A stretch of DNA of 64,000 bases from G963422445 sp963422445. GTDB taxonomy: Bacteria; Pseudomonadota; Alphaproteobacteria; Thalassobaculales; Thalassobaculaceae. The notes below the pieces were generated by a model, which saw nothing but the letters and a program-made list of their open reading frames with translations, searched no databases and was not told where the DNA came from. Of the stretch, positions 46,271 to 55,611 are shown in pieces. The position numbers and the translations under genes are program-made. The stretch covers positions 310,001 through 374,000 of the forward strand of contig CAXXOV010000001.1 in the NCBI GenBank assembly GCA_963422445.2, written 5' to 3'. Positions within the stretch are counted from its first letter, which is position 1; the number at the start of each line of letters is the position of its first letter.

Positions 46271-46581
46271 AACAGAAAATCGTTACTTTCACGGGAATTT
46301 CAGGCGTCGCGAGAAGCACGTTCCTAAACGGTGTGGTTGAAGAATTGCCGCTTCAACACCTTGCTGCGCGAAGCCTGATCACCGCGGCACGAGCCGAGTC
46401 TGTTGAGCAGTGGGATGATTTGCGGTGTATGGATCTTGAAAAAAACCAAAGGCTGTTGATCTGCGGGTTCGTGCAAGCAAAAGACACCGAAGCCTCTGTA
46501 GCCATCATGGATGGCCATGTGATTAATAGATGGGGTGAATGGTATCGCGGAGATTTAACACCGAGCTTTCTCGAATCTTGA
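46267..46581 (+). CDS. Short P-loop (kinase-like) protein, possibly truncated
   Basis: The 104-residue product starts MKQKIVTFTGISGVARSTFL, with a degenerate Walker A (GISGVARST, Arg in place of Lys). VEQWDDLRCMDLEKNQRLLI and VAIMDGHVINRWGEW follow, a Walker B-like strand with Asp. This pattern recalls small nucleotide kinases, but those are much longer and the frame stops early. The start overlaps the PIN-GNAT stop (ATGA), so it belongs to the same cassette. It is either a truncated kinase-like gene or a small P-loop partner. Confidence 0.6.
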   Translation: MKQKIVTFTGISGVARSTFLNGVVEELPLQHLAARSLITAARAESVEQWDDLRCMDLEKNQRLLICGFVQAKDTEASVAIMDGHVINRWGEWYRGDLTPSFLES

Positions 46582-46806
46582 AGCCGAACCATCACGAATC
46601 GTCCAAACCCGATCCAGCAATAAGATGCGGAATCGACCTCCATTATCAATTGAATATTTGCGCAACCATCAACAATGGTCAAATTGACATGCGTGATATT
46701 TTTTGTAAGATTGTCGTCAGATTTTTCGTCGTAACTCACTCACAGAAACTTCTTTTTTGTTGAGTAACTTGCAGTTTGATTTGACTGTTAAGATGCAAGA
46801 CGTATT
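46582..46806. other. AT-rich spacer before IS1595
   Basis: About 225 bp of comparatively AT-rich DNA with T-runs (for example TTCTTTTTTGTTG near 46750). No gene is supported. It may contain the end of the cassette's original third gene. Confidence 0.35.
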
Positions 46807-46814
46807 TCACAATA
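46807..46814. repeat. 8-bp target duplication of IS1595 (left; partner 47851-47858)
   Basis: TCACAATA occurs directly before the IS start ACCGCTTATG and again directly after its end CATAAGCGGT (47851-47858). An 8-bp duplication is what IS1595-family elements make. Confidence 0.9.
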
Positions 46815-47850
46815 ACCGCTTATGCACATGGTTCCGGTTCGATCAACATGCTGTAGGTAAGGGGTTGTGCATTGGTGGCGAGGCGGAGGAGCGAGCGGAA
46901 AGCATCGTGGCGGGTTTTGCGGCGGTTGAAGCGAAAGACGACCTCATCGAGATAGGCTTGCAGATGCTTGCGGCGCAGCCCGTGGTAGACGCCTCGCGCC
47001 CATCCTTTGAGGTTGGAGAAGACTTGGTGGATCCACGGCAGGACGAGGTGAGCGGCGGTCTTCCCGACGCCATGGACATTGTGGCGATCGGCGGGGACCG
47101 CAGCGTCGCCGGACCAGCCGTCGGTTTTCGCGATGGCGTCGGGATCGACGGCGGTTTCGACGAAGTGTCCGAGGTCGGCGGCGCCGTAGGAGGAGATTTC
47201 GGCCAGCCGCAGGCGGCCCGGGATGTTTCCGTCCCCGAGTTCGATGGCGCCGACGATGAGCATCTTGCCGTCGTGGCTGCGTCCTTGCCCTCCGGTGGGA
47301 GGATCGTCTTTGGTCCGGAATGGACGGCTGGCCTCGTCGATGTCCACCAGGCCCGACAACGGGTTGCGCTCGGGCTCGACCATGCTGGCGCGCAGCCAGG
47401 CGCTGCGGTAAGAGCCGACACCGAGCTGTTTCTGGAGCTGCAGGGCAGAGATGCCGTTGGAGTGGGTCGCCATCAGGTCGGCGGCCCAGAACCAGACGGT
47501 GAGCGGCAGCTTGCTGGCGTGCAGGATCGTCCCGGCCGTCACCGGGGTCTGCCGGCGGCAGCCGGTGCACGCGAAGGTGTGTGCTTTTCTGCGCAGCGCC
47601 CATCCCTTTTCATGGCCGCACCTGGGACAGACGAAGCCGTCCGGCCAGCGCATTTCGATCAGCCAGGCGGCGCAGGCGTCATCGTCCGGGACCATGTGCT
47701 GGACGGCGAGGAGGCTGTCGGGGAGCTGTTTCATGTGGGGGCTCCGTCGGCAGGAATGTATCGGGAGTATTCTACCCGCTCCCCCGCTCTAACCTCAACC
47801 TCAACATCTGGTGGCAAATTCTCGCAACCGGAGCCATGTGCATAAGCGGT
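46815..47850 (-). mobile_element. IS1595-family (ISXO2-like) element, complete with target duplication
   Basis: The 1036-bp element has inverted ends running ACCGCTTATGCACATGG on both sides, with one mismatch in the next bases, and an 8-bp direct repeat outside. It carries one intact transposase. The intact duplication marks a clean, probably recent, insertion. Confidence 0.95.
46820..47734 (-). CDS. IS1595-family transposase
   Basis: This 304-residue protein has an N-terminal zinc ribbon (FVCPRCGHEKG...FACTGCRRQTPV) and the ISXO2-like catalytic domain (LSGLVDIDEASRPFR as first acidic site, HNVHGVGKTAAH, DEVVFRFNRRKTRHDAFRSL at the end). The frame is intact. Confidence 0.93.
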   Translation of the reverse strand: MKQLPDSLLAVQHMVPDDDACAAWLIEMRWPDGFVCPRCGHEKGWALRRKAHTFACTGCRRQTPVTAGTILHASKLPLTVWFWAADLMATHSNGISALQLQKQLGVGSYRSAWLRASMVEPERNPLSGLVDIDEASRPFRTKDDPPTGGQGRSHDGKMLIVGAIELGDGNIPGRLRLAEISSYGAADLGHFVETAVDPDAIAKTDGWSGDAAVPADRHNVHGVGKTAAHLVLPWIHQVFSNLKGWARGVYHGLRRKHLQAYLDEVVFRFNRRKTRHDAFRSLLRLATNAQPLTYSMLIEPEPCA

Positions 47851-47858
47851 TCACAATA

Positions 47859-48180
47859 GAGCCACATGCGGATCCATCCGCCTCAAGCTCCTCAAGATCG
47901 GCGCCCAGGTCCGACGCAGCGCAAGGCGTATCCGCATCGCCATGGCGTCCGCCTGTCCCATGCCGATACCTTCGCACAGGCACACGCCCGATTATGGACC
48001 TGACCCTGGCCCAGGGCCCCCGCCCGACAACAACAGGAACACAGCCCCCGAACACACCGCGCCACCGGCGCCAGCCCTATCCCTGCACGCTCAATCAGGC
48101 GACGCCGCCATGCCACACAGCCCAACCAAACCACTACACAGATCACCGTCCAATATGAACTGGTGAGAAATCTGGGCTAG
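47859..48180 (+). pseudogene. IS1380-family remnant (3' end)
   Basis: The plus strand encodes CGSIRLKLLKIGAQVRRSAR then RIRIAMASACP and, after a frameshift, DTFAQAHARLWT-stop (near 48003). This is the conserved C-terminus of IS1380 transposases. A proline-rich non-coding tail continues to GAAATCTGGGCTAG, probably the IS end. Only the last part survives. Confidence 0.7.
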
Positions 48181-48413
48181 CAGCACGGCAAATTCGTTCT
48201 GATTTTCGTCTCTGACTCGCGGCACGCAATCATGGTCGGCCCGCTTTCGTTGGGGTTGTTGCGTGGTCTGGGCAATGGATTTGGCCGCCATGGTGCCGCC
48301 GTATAGCGGTCCCCCTGGCCGCGAGGGTCGGGCACGGCTTCATCTGGGCATGACCGCTGGCCCCCGGCGTGCCGAGGGTTGGCGAGTCGATGGAGGCGGA
48401 CCGGAGAGGGTGG

Positions 48414-50071
48414 TCAGCCGGGTGCTGGTCGCGGGGCGATGTTGTCGGTCATTTTCAGGAAGTCGAGGACGCAGCGCGGGGTCCTGGCCAGAGTGCGCAT
48501 GGTCTGGGCGACGGCGCGCCCGCGCCCCTTGATGAGACCGATAGCGACGCGCCGCAGCCGGGTCATGGTCTCTGGACCGTGCCCGGTGCGGCTGCGGTCC
48601 TCGTCGACGCTCCAGTCGAGGATGTCGTGGGTTGCCTCGATCGTCCAGTGCCCGCGATTGAGGGTGAGCAGCCGTTGCGGGGTTGCGGCCTCCATGGTCA
48701 GGCTGGTGACCCCGTAGGCGGTCTCGCAGCGGCGCTTGCCGGACGTGACCTCGACGGTGTCGCGGCGCACGGCGAAGACCTGTCCGACGCCGGGGAAGTT
48801 GAGGTCGTCGTTGCGCTCACTGGAGACCCGGATGGAGCGCCGCTCGCGTCGGTCGTGCTCGGGCTTCGGGCTCTCGTCCGTGAAGTCCGGTGCGCGCCCG
48901 GCGATGGCCTCGTTGAGAGTGAGCCGGATATCGCTCAGCAGGGTCGGCTGGTTGCCCTTGACGGTGAACAGGTAGGCCGCGCCGCGATCGAGCAGATCGG
49001 AGGCCAGCGCCCGCTGGGTGAGCAGGGCGTCGGCGGTGACAGTGCGGCCCGCGATGTCGGGCACCGTATCGAGCAGGGGGATGACGGCGCCGATCTCGTT
49101 GGTGCGCTTCTCCCCTTCGTCGGCGTCGGGCCTCATGCCGACTTTTTTTGACCCCAGGGTGCCTTGGTGTCGTGGCCTATGATGCCGAGCACATGAGCCT
49201 GTTTGCCATCGTCATCGATGGCGCCGCGGATGGTCTTGCCGTCAATAGCCAGGGCGCTGTCTGCCGCGCCGTGGGCCTCGTGCCACGCCCTCAGAGCGGC
49301 ATCGAGCTGGACCGGGTCGACGCGGATCAGCAGGCTGCGCATTGCCGACAGGCTGGGCGGGCGGTCCTGGCGGCGGCGGGGATCGTCGATGTGCTGGAAG
49401 AACTCGGGCAGGGATCGCATCTGTGCGGCGCTGAGCGTCATCTTCGGCACTCCATGTCGCAGGCGGGGGTCGAGATCGGCGGCCCCAAGCCGGGCCCGCG
49501 CGCCCCGGCACAGGGGATGAAGGAACACGAGTTTGGGCCGCGGGTGCGCGCTGTCGCCGTGCCTGTCGCGGGCGAAGCCGCGGGTGCGCCCGATCTCGAT
49601 CCAGTTGGCGGCGCGGTCGACGGTGCCCCGGAAGAGCTCGGGGGCGACGAAGGTCTCCGCCAGGAGCACGTCGTGACCGAAGCGGGCCGGCCAGTCCCTC
49701 ACCAGACGGCGCGTGCACAGCGAGAGCACGCGCGAGCCGAGGGTGCGCTCACCGCCGGGGAGAAGCAGAAAACGCGAGTTGGTGGTGACCAGGTGAAAAC
49801 GGCCGAACTGGACGCCGCGGTCCCAGCCGATCCAGTGATCACGCGCCCCACACTTCAGCGCCGGTGCCGAGAACACCGCCAGCGCCAGCCAGCGCCCTCG
49901 ATGGTGCGCGACATAGCGCACGGGCTCGCCCATCCCCGGCACCGCGCCGAGGGAGTGGTGTGTCTGCATCAAGGCGCGGAAGCGGGCCTCGTCCGCCGCC
50001 GCCACGATGTCGACGGCCACCTCCGAAAGAACCGACACGGCTTCCCCGCCCCCACGATTGCCGCGCGGCAC
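48414..50071 (-). pseudogene. ISAs1-family transposase with N-terminal DUF4338 domain, split by a -1 frame break
   Basis: The first frame (49133-50071) holds a DUF4338 domain (FRALMQTHHSLGAVPGMGEP, GARDHWIGW, LAETFVAPELFRGTVDRAAN) and then the ISAs1 N-terminus (RSLPEFFQHIDDPRRRQDRP, ALAIDGKTIRGA). The second (48414-49136) continues the ISAs1 DDE domain (NEIGAVIPLLDTVPDIAGRT, TADALLTQRA, LTLNRGHWTIEATHDILDW). They meet at A AAA AAG (minus strand, about 49142-49148). A -1 slip gives GQKKVGMRPDADEGEK and restores one ~550-residue protein. It may be programmed frameshifting or a disabling indel. Element ends were not identified with confidence. Confidence 0.8.
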
Positions 50072-50161
50072 TCATATCAGGACACGGGGAAGAGGGCCAC
50101 TATCTCAGGCAACTCCCTGGCAGGGCTGGCGAAAGGTCGAAGTACAAATCCGCCCTGGGGC

Positions 50162-51340
50162 TAGTGTCCTGATTCCAAAGTTCGTACCGTTATGATGTTG
50201 CGGCTGCAGCGGTTTCGAGGGTCCTGAGGCAGAAGCGCTTGATGGACGCCAGGATTTCATCGGCTGTCTTGTGCCAGCGGAAGGGCTTGGGGTCCTCGTT
50301 GACGGTGTCGATGTACCCGGTGATCGCCTGCTCCAGCTCGACGGTCGATCGGTGAACCCCGCGCCGGATCTGCTTCTCTGTCAGATCGGCGAAGAAGCGC
50401 TCGACTTGGTTGAGCCACGAGGCAGAGGTCGGGGTGAAGTGAACATGCCAGCGCGGTCGCCGGGCGAACCCGTCGCGGATCGTCTTCGTCTTGTGGGTCG
50501 AGTAGTTGTCCATGACGATGTGGATCTCGAGGTCGGGCGGCACGTTGGCCTCGACGTGATCCAGGAACTTGCGGAACTCCACGCTGTGGTGGCGCCGATA
50601 GCACTGTCCGATGACCTTGCCTGTGGCGACGTCAAGGGCTGCGAAGAGCGAGGTCGTGCCGTTGCGCTTGTAATCAGTGCGCCGCTCGACCTGCCCCGGG
50701 CGCAGCGGCAGCAGCGGCTGGGTGCGATCGAGGGCCTGAACCTGCGATTTCTCGTCCACGCAGAGGACCATGGCATGCTGCGGCGGGTCCACGTAGAGCC
50801 CCACGATGTCGCGCGTCTTGTCCACGAAGTAGGGGTCTGCCGAGAGCTTGAAGGTCTCGCTCCTGTGCGGCTGAAGGGAAAAGGCTCGCCAGATGCGATT
50901 GACCGTCGACGGCGCATACCCCGTCGCCTGCGCCATCGAGCGCGTGCTCCATTGGGTCGCGTCACGAGGCTTCTCCTCAAGCGTCTTGCGCACCACCTCG
51001 GCCACGGCGTCGTCATCGATGCGCCGGGGACGGCCGGAGCGCGGCTCGTCGTCAAGCCCGTCAAGACGATGCTCTGCGAAGCGATTGCGCCACTTCCTGG
51101 CGGTCTGGCTGGTCACGCCCAGCACGCTCCCAATCTGCACATTGGTAAGCCCTTCGGCCGCCAGCAGCACGATGTGCGCCCGATCGGACAGGCCTCGCCA
51201 GACTTTGCGCCCGCGCGCCAGCCGCTCAAGCTCGTTGCGCTCGTCCGCGCTCAGCTTGATCTCCACCGAAAGTCGCATCACCATGCCCCCCGAATCGACA
51301 CCACCCCCTTAACAATACGAACTTTGCGTACAGGACACTA
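50162..51340 (-). mobile_element. IS630-family element, third type, copy A
   Basis: The ends are TAGTGTCCTG on both sides (left TAGTGTCCTGATTCCAAAG, right reverse complement TAGTGTCCTGTACGCAAAG), with TA at each border. A near-identical inverted copy lies at 53154-54334. Together they flank 51341-53153 like a composite transposon. Confidence 0.92.
50190..51284 (-). CDS. IS630-family transposase (copy A)
   Basis: The 364-residue protein has an HTH (LTNVQIGSVLGVTSQTARKW) and DDE motifs (MVLCVDEKSQVQALDR, IHIVMDNYSTHKTKTI, TSASWLNQVERFFADL). Compared with copy B it lacks one His (RRTDYK versus RRTHDYK) and differs at a few residues, for example HHSVEF and HVHFTPTS. The frame is intact. Confidence 0.93.
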   Translation of the reverse strand: MVMRLSVEIKLSADERNELERLARGRKVWRGLSDRAHIVLLAAEGLTNVQIGSVLGVTSQTARKWRNRFAEHRLDGLDDEPRSGRPRRIDDDAVAEVVRKTLEEKPRDATQWSTRSMAQATGYAPSTVNRIWRAFSLQPHRSETFKLSADPYFVDKTRDIVGLYVDPPQHAMVLCVDEKSQVQALDRTQPLLPLRPGQVERRTDYKRNGTTSLFAALDVATGKVIGQCYRRHHSVEFRKFLDHVEANVPPDLEIHIVMDNYSTHKTKTIRDGFARRPRWHVHFTPTSASWLNQVERFFADLTEKQIRRGVHRSTVELEQAITGYIDTVNEDPKPFRWHKTADEILASIKRFCLRTLETAAAATS

Positions 51341-51449
51341 GCAGTACGTCGTATGGTCGTCGAAGCAGAATCCATAGTACAAGCAGAGCCTTGTCCCATG
51401 AGACATGACCCTGAACGGATGGCACGAATTCCGCCAAAGGTGACCGGCG

Positions 51450-51770
51450 TCATATCCTGGGTCGGCGGTCGAACTCCGCCGCGGCGAAATACGCCGACGC
51501 CTTTTGCAGGATCTCGTTCGCCTGCGTGAACTCGCGCTTCAGCGCCTCGAGCCGTTCGTGCTCATCGCTCGTCAGTCCAGATCGAATGCCCACATCGCGT
51601 TCGGCACGCCGGACCCACTCTTGAGGTGTCTCGGTCGAACAACCGATCTTCGACGACACCGAGACGATGGCTTGCCGCTACGAATCGTGCTCGGCCTGGT
51701 GGCCCAGCACTAACCGCACTGCCCGTTCCCGAACCTCCGGGGAGTATCTTGATGGAGGTCGAAATCGCTC
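51450..51770 (-). pseudogene. IS3-family OrfA remnant
   Basis: One frame gives RYSPEVRERAVRLVLGHQAE then HDS. The next (from 51659) gives SSKIGCSTETPQEWVRRAER and ANEILQKASAYFAAAEFDRR. These are consecutive parts of an IS3-group OrfA (HTH and leucine-zipper tail), out of frame with each other. OrfB is missing, apparently lost where IS630 copy A begins. Confidence 0.75.
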
Positions 51771-51948
51771 CGGGCTCTCAAGAAATGGGCCTCCGGAAAA
51801 CCCGAAGCGATTCAGTGCTGCCGGAGCAGACCCAATGACGGCTCCTGCGGACCGGTCCCTGGAACGCCATCCGGAATCAGCGGGGCAGCATCGTCCTCCC
51901 TGGCTCTGCGCGAATTCGAGCCGCCGCGCCATGACCGGGGAGCCACGG

Positions 51949-52521
51949 TCAATTTCGTGAAGGACGTGTGGCTGTGGCCCACGCTGCACTCGCCACCGCA
52001 GCGGCAAGCTCCCGAGCGGAAGCCAGCTCGGACTCGAGCCGGGCCGCCCGTTCGGAGCCGGCGACCACAACCGGTCCGTTGAAGGCCGACCGGGGCACTC
52101 CCAGGCCGCTCACCGAGTTATCGAGCACGAATTCGGTCGACCACATCTCGTTCGCCGCTCTCGTCGTCGCGACTCCATGCAACGTGTACTCCTCCGTCGG
52201 GACGCTCTTCCTGCTCACCACCTCGAAGGGACCGATGCTTCCGCCATCATCGTCGGCCGGGACATAGAGCTCTTCCTGCGGCGAGACAGCAGCTTCGAAC
52301 CGCTGCTGGTAGACCGGCAAGCCCTGGTCCTCGCTCTTTGACGAAACGGATATCTCGACCGACCGGACCGACCAGTAGGCCGGAAGATCCGCGCCGAGGG
52401 CGGTCAGGAGCACATTCTCGTCCGGCTCGTCATCCGGCAGGAACAACGCCAGCGCCCCGACCACGCAAACAACGACTAGGGAGCCGATGCCAATCAGAAC
52501 TTTCCGGTACGGCTTGCTCAT
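51949..52521 (-). CDS. Membrane-anchored envelope protein fragment, paralogue of the next gene
   Basis: The 190-residue product has one N-terminal membrane helix (VLIGIGSLVVVCVVGALALF) and then a domain clearly homologous to residues ~30-170 of the protein encoded at 52622-55580: LPAYWSVRSVEIS, QQRFEAAVSPQEELYVP, GPFEVVSRKS, WSTEFVLDNSVSGLG and GPVVVAGSERAA. It ends abruptly after ARELAAAVASAAW next to IS3 debris, so the expected coiled-coil and C-terminal domains are missing. It is a truncated tandem paralogue. No family name is recognised. Confidence 0.65.
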   Translation of the reverse strand: MSKPYRKVLIGIGSLVVVCVVGALALFLPDDEPDENVLLTALGADLPAYWSVRSVEISVSSKSEDQGLPVYQQRFEAAVSPQEELYVPADDDGGSIGPFEVVSRKSVPTEEYTLHGVATTRAANEMWSTEFVLDNSVSGLGVPRSAFNGPVVVAGSERAARLESELASARELAAAVASAAWATATRPSRN

Positions 52522-53153
52522 CCGGATTGCACCTCATCCTCTATCCGTCGCCGTCCGACGGTGCATATCCTGCCGAATTCCTGGTCGAGTGGCATGAATT
52601 AGGAGCACCGGCGTCTGGACGCTACAGGTTCACTTCGGCAGTGGCAGAGAAGTCATTATGATCATCATACCCTTCGCAAGTCGTTACGCCTGCGAGTATT
52701 CCTTTATCGTTGACTTGTGCAACCGTAGTACAGCTATTCCGGTAGTCGACACGTCTATAAGTACGGGTCACGTACCAAGTCCCCGTGAGTGTCAGCTTGT
52801 CTCTCTGCACCGAACCCGATCCCGTGGGGGCTTTGTCTTTGTCTTTGGTGACTATTCCGCCCATATGAGGCTGGAACTTACCGACGAACGACAAATTCTC
52901 CTTCTTGAACGACGTGATCTCGATCATTTGATTGTAGATGCGTTGGCCCTTGTCTACTTTTTGCGTTAGCGTTATTCCGATTCGTGGCGCTTTGGCAATG
53001 AGCGCCGCCAATGCCTTTGCCTGGAGACCGTCATCACCGGATTTCATGGCCTCGGCAATCGCGCTCTTCTTCAGTCCTTCATCGTCGGACTTGAGGATCA
53101 AGTCGAACGTGGCGTTTCGTTCGGACAGGCTCTTGGAACGAAGCGCGGCGACT

Positions 53154-54334
53154 AGTGTCCTGTACGCAAAGTTCGTATTGTTAAGGGGGTGGTGTCGATT
53201 CGGGGGGCATGGTGATGCGACTTTCGGTGGAGATCAAGCTGAGCGCGGACGAGCGCAACGAGCTTGAGCGGCTGGCGCGCGGGCGCAAAGTCTGGCGAGG
53301 CCTGTCCGATCGGGCGCACATCGTGCTGCTGGCGGCCGAAGGGCTTACCAATGTGCAGATTGGGAGCGTGCTGGGCGTGACCAGCCAGACCGCCAGGAAG
53401 TGGCGCAATCGCTTCGCAGAGCATCGTCTTGACGGGCTTGACGACGAGCCGCGCTCCGGCCGTCCCCGGCGCATCGATGACGACGCCGTGGCCGAGGTGG
53501 TGCGCAAGACGCTTGAGGAGAAGCCTCGTGACGCGACCCAATGGAGCACGCGCTCGATGGCGCAGGCGACGGGGTATGCGCCGTCGACGGTCAATCGCAT
53601 CTGGCGAGCCTTTTCCCTTCAGCCGCACAGGAGCGAGACCTTCAAGCTCTCGGCAGACCCCTACTTCGTGGACAAGACGCGCGACATCGTGGGGCTCTAC
53701 GTGGACCCGCCGCAGCATGCCATGGTCCTCTGCGTGGACGAGAAATCGCAGGTTCAGGCCCTCGATCGCACCCAGCCGCTGCTGCCGCTGCGCCCGGGGC
53801 AGGTCGAGCGGCGCACTCACGATTACAAGCGCAACGGCACGACCTCGCTCTTCGCAGCCCTTGACGTCGCCACAGGCAAGGTCATCGGACAGTGCTATCG
53901 GCGCCACCGCAGCGTGGAGTTCCGCAAGTTCCTGGATCACGTCGAGGCCAACGTGCCGCCCGACCTCGAGATCCACATCGTCATGGACAACTACTCGACC
54001 CACAAGACGAAGACGATCCGCGACGGGTTCGCCCGGCGACCGCGCTGGCATGTTCACGTCACCCCGACCTCTGCCTCGTGGCTCAACCAAGTCGAGCGCT
54101 TCTTCGCCGATCTGACAGAGAAGCAGATCCGGCGCGGGGTTCACCGATCGACCGTCGAGCTGGAGCAGGCGATCACCGGGTACATCGACACCGTCAACGA
54201 GGACCCCAAGCCCTTCCGCTGGCACAAGACAGCCGATGAAATCCTGGCGTCCATCAAGCGCTTCTGCCTCAGGACCCTCGAAACCGCTGCAGCCGCAACA
54301 TCATAACGGTACGAACTTTGGAATCAGGACACTA
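53154..54334 (+). mobile_element. IS630-family element, third type, copy B
   Basis: It has the same TAGTGTCCTG ends and TA borders as copy A, in opposite orientation. It is inserted within the coiled-coil envelope gene; the two gene halves rejoin in frame when the element and one TA are removed. Confidence 0.93.
53209..54306 (+). CDS. IS630-family transposase (copy B)
   Basis: The 365-residue protein is intact, with HTH and DDE motifs as in copy A. Small differences from copy A (one extra His, HRSVEF, HVHVTPTS) show the copies have begun to diverge. Confidence 0.93.
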   Translation: MVMRLSVEIKLSADERNELERLARGRKVWRGLSDRAHIVLLAAEGLTNVQIGSVLGVTSQTARKWRNRFAEHRLDGLDDEPRSGRPRRIDDDAVAEVVRKTLEEKPRDATQWSTRSMAQATGYAPSTVNRIWRAFSLQPHRSETFKLSADPYFVDKTRDIVGLYVDPPQHAMVLCVDEKSQVQALDRTQPLLPLRPGQVERRTHDYKRNGTTSLFAALDVATGKVIGQCYRRHRSVEFRKFLDHVEANVPPDLEIHIVMDNYSTHKTKTIRDGFARRPRWHVHVTPTSASWLNQVERFFADLTEKQIRRGVHRSTVELEQAITGYIDTVNEDPKPFRWHKTADEILASIKRFCLRTLETAAAATS

Positions 54335-55611
54335 GCCTATCGTATCGGGCATTCCTTTCAGCGAGGCCGGCAGCCCGCGCCTGCCGGGCCGACTCGGCGG
54401 CCCGCTTCGTCTCCTCGGCCAGGGTTGCGAATGCGGCGGCGAGCTTCTTCTGCGCCTCCGTCTCCGTCTCCGTCTTTGCAATTGCGTCCAGGGTCTCGGC
54501 AACCGCGGTGATCTCCGCTCGCTTGCGTTCGTACTGCGCTTGCAACGCGTTGAGCTTGGCCTGGTGCTTCTCGCCGAGGAGCCTTCGCTCCTCGGCGAGA
54601 GCGGCAGCCATCTCGTCGACCTTCGCGGACTCCTGGTCAAGCTCCGCCTTGAGCGCCGCGAGCCGGTCCCGGTTCGCCGCCTCCATCTGCTGGCGCCCGC
54701 GCTCCGCCGCCACCGCGAACACGGCCCGTTCCTGCTCGTACTTCTGCTTGAGCTCATCGAGGATGCGCTGGCTGTCCTCGACCAGCAGCTTTCGCGCCTG
54801 ATCGACGGCCATCTTCCTTCTCGCGAGCGCGGCCGTCTCTTCCCCAAGCTCCGCCTTGAGCGCCGCGAGCCGTACCTGGTTCGCGGTCTCGATCTGTTGG
54901 CGCTCGCGCTCCGCCGCCGCCGCGGTGACGCGCTCGCGCTCGTACTTCTCCTTGAGAGCGGCAAGGCGTTCCCGATTGGCCTCGTCGAGTGCGGCCTGTT
55001 CCTCGGCCGCGAGCTTCTCCAACGCCTCGGCGCTGACCGTGCTCCGGACGACGCCCTCGGTCACCGTCTTCGAGAGATCATGGAGCTTCAGGAACTGCTC
55101 CGCTATCTGACCGGTCCGCTCCGCTCCGGCGACGATGACCGGCCCTCCGAAGAGCGAACGCGGCAGCCCCATCCCAAGGACCGAGTTCTCGACATCAAGT
55201 TCGGTCGACCATTTGCCGAGCGCGACGACCGATGTCGCCGTCCCGTAGAGCCTTCGCGACTCGGTCGCCGGGTTCGTCGTGATCAGCATCGCGAACGGGC
55301 CGATTTTCCCGTCGCCGGTCACGGGCAGATAGAGGTCTTCCCTGGGGAGCGTATCGGCCACAAACCGCTGGCGATACCGCGGCGACACGTCGTCTCCATC
55401 GTTGACGGAAGAGGCGATCTCTACGGATTGGATGGACCACCAGGCAGGAAGCTCGGCGGCGAGGGCGGAGATGATCTCGCCTTCCCCCGGCGGGTCGAGA
55501 GCAAGCGCGGGGAGAGGCGCTCCACACATCAATACGAGGCCCAAGGGAATAGCGAGGATCGCTTGGAGGCGCTTTTCCATCTGCTTCTGCTCCTGCTGGA
55601 TTTTTAGGGAT

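Larger units (their letters stand above)
52622..55580 (-). pseudogene. Secreted/periplasmic coiled-coil protein split by IS630 copy B
   Basis: The upstream part starts at 55580 (MEKRLQAILAIPLGLVLMCG, a signal peptide ending about PALA). A globular domain covers about 30-170 (LPAWWSIQSVEIAS, WSTELDVENSVLGMG). A long coiled coil follows with repeats such as NRERLAALKEKYERER and ANRDRLAALKAELDQE, ending at ERNARYDR, where IS630 copy B begins (54334). Across the IS the frame resumes as LVAALRSKSLSERNATFDLI and runs to 52622 with a beta-rich C-terminus (LTLTGTWYVTRTYRR, GILAGVTTCEGYDD). Removing the IS and one TA restores one ~590-residue frame. The gene is disrupted; the function is unknown, probably envelope-associated. 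Confidence 0.85.

Noticed and set aside
50271..51341. 356-codon plus-strand frame in IS630 copy A (mirror in copy B)
   Set aside because: Antisense shadow of the transposase, present in both copies for the same reason.
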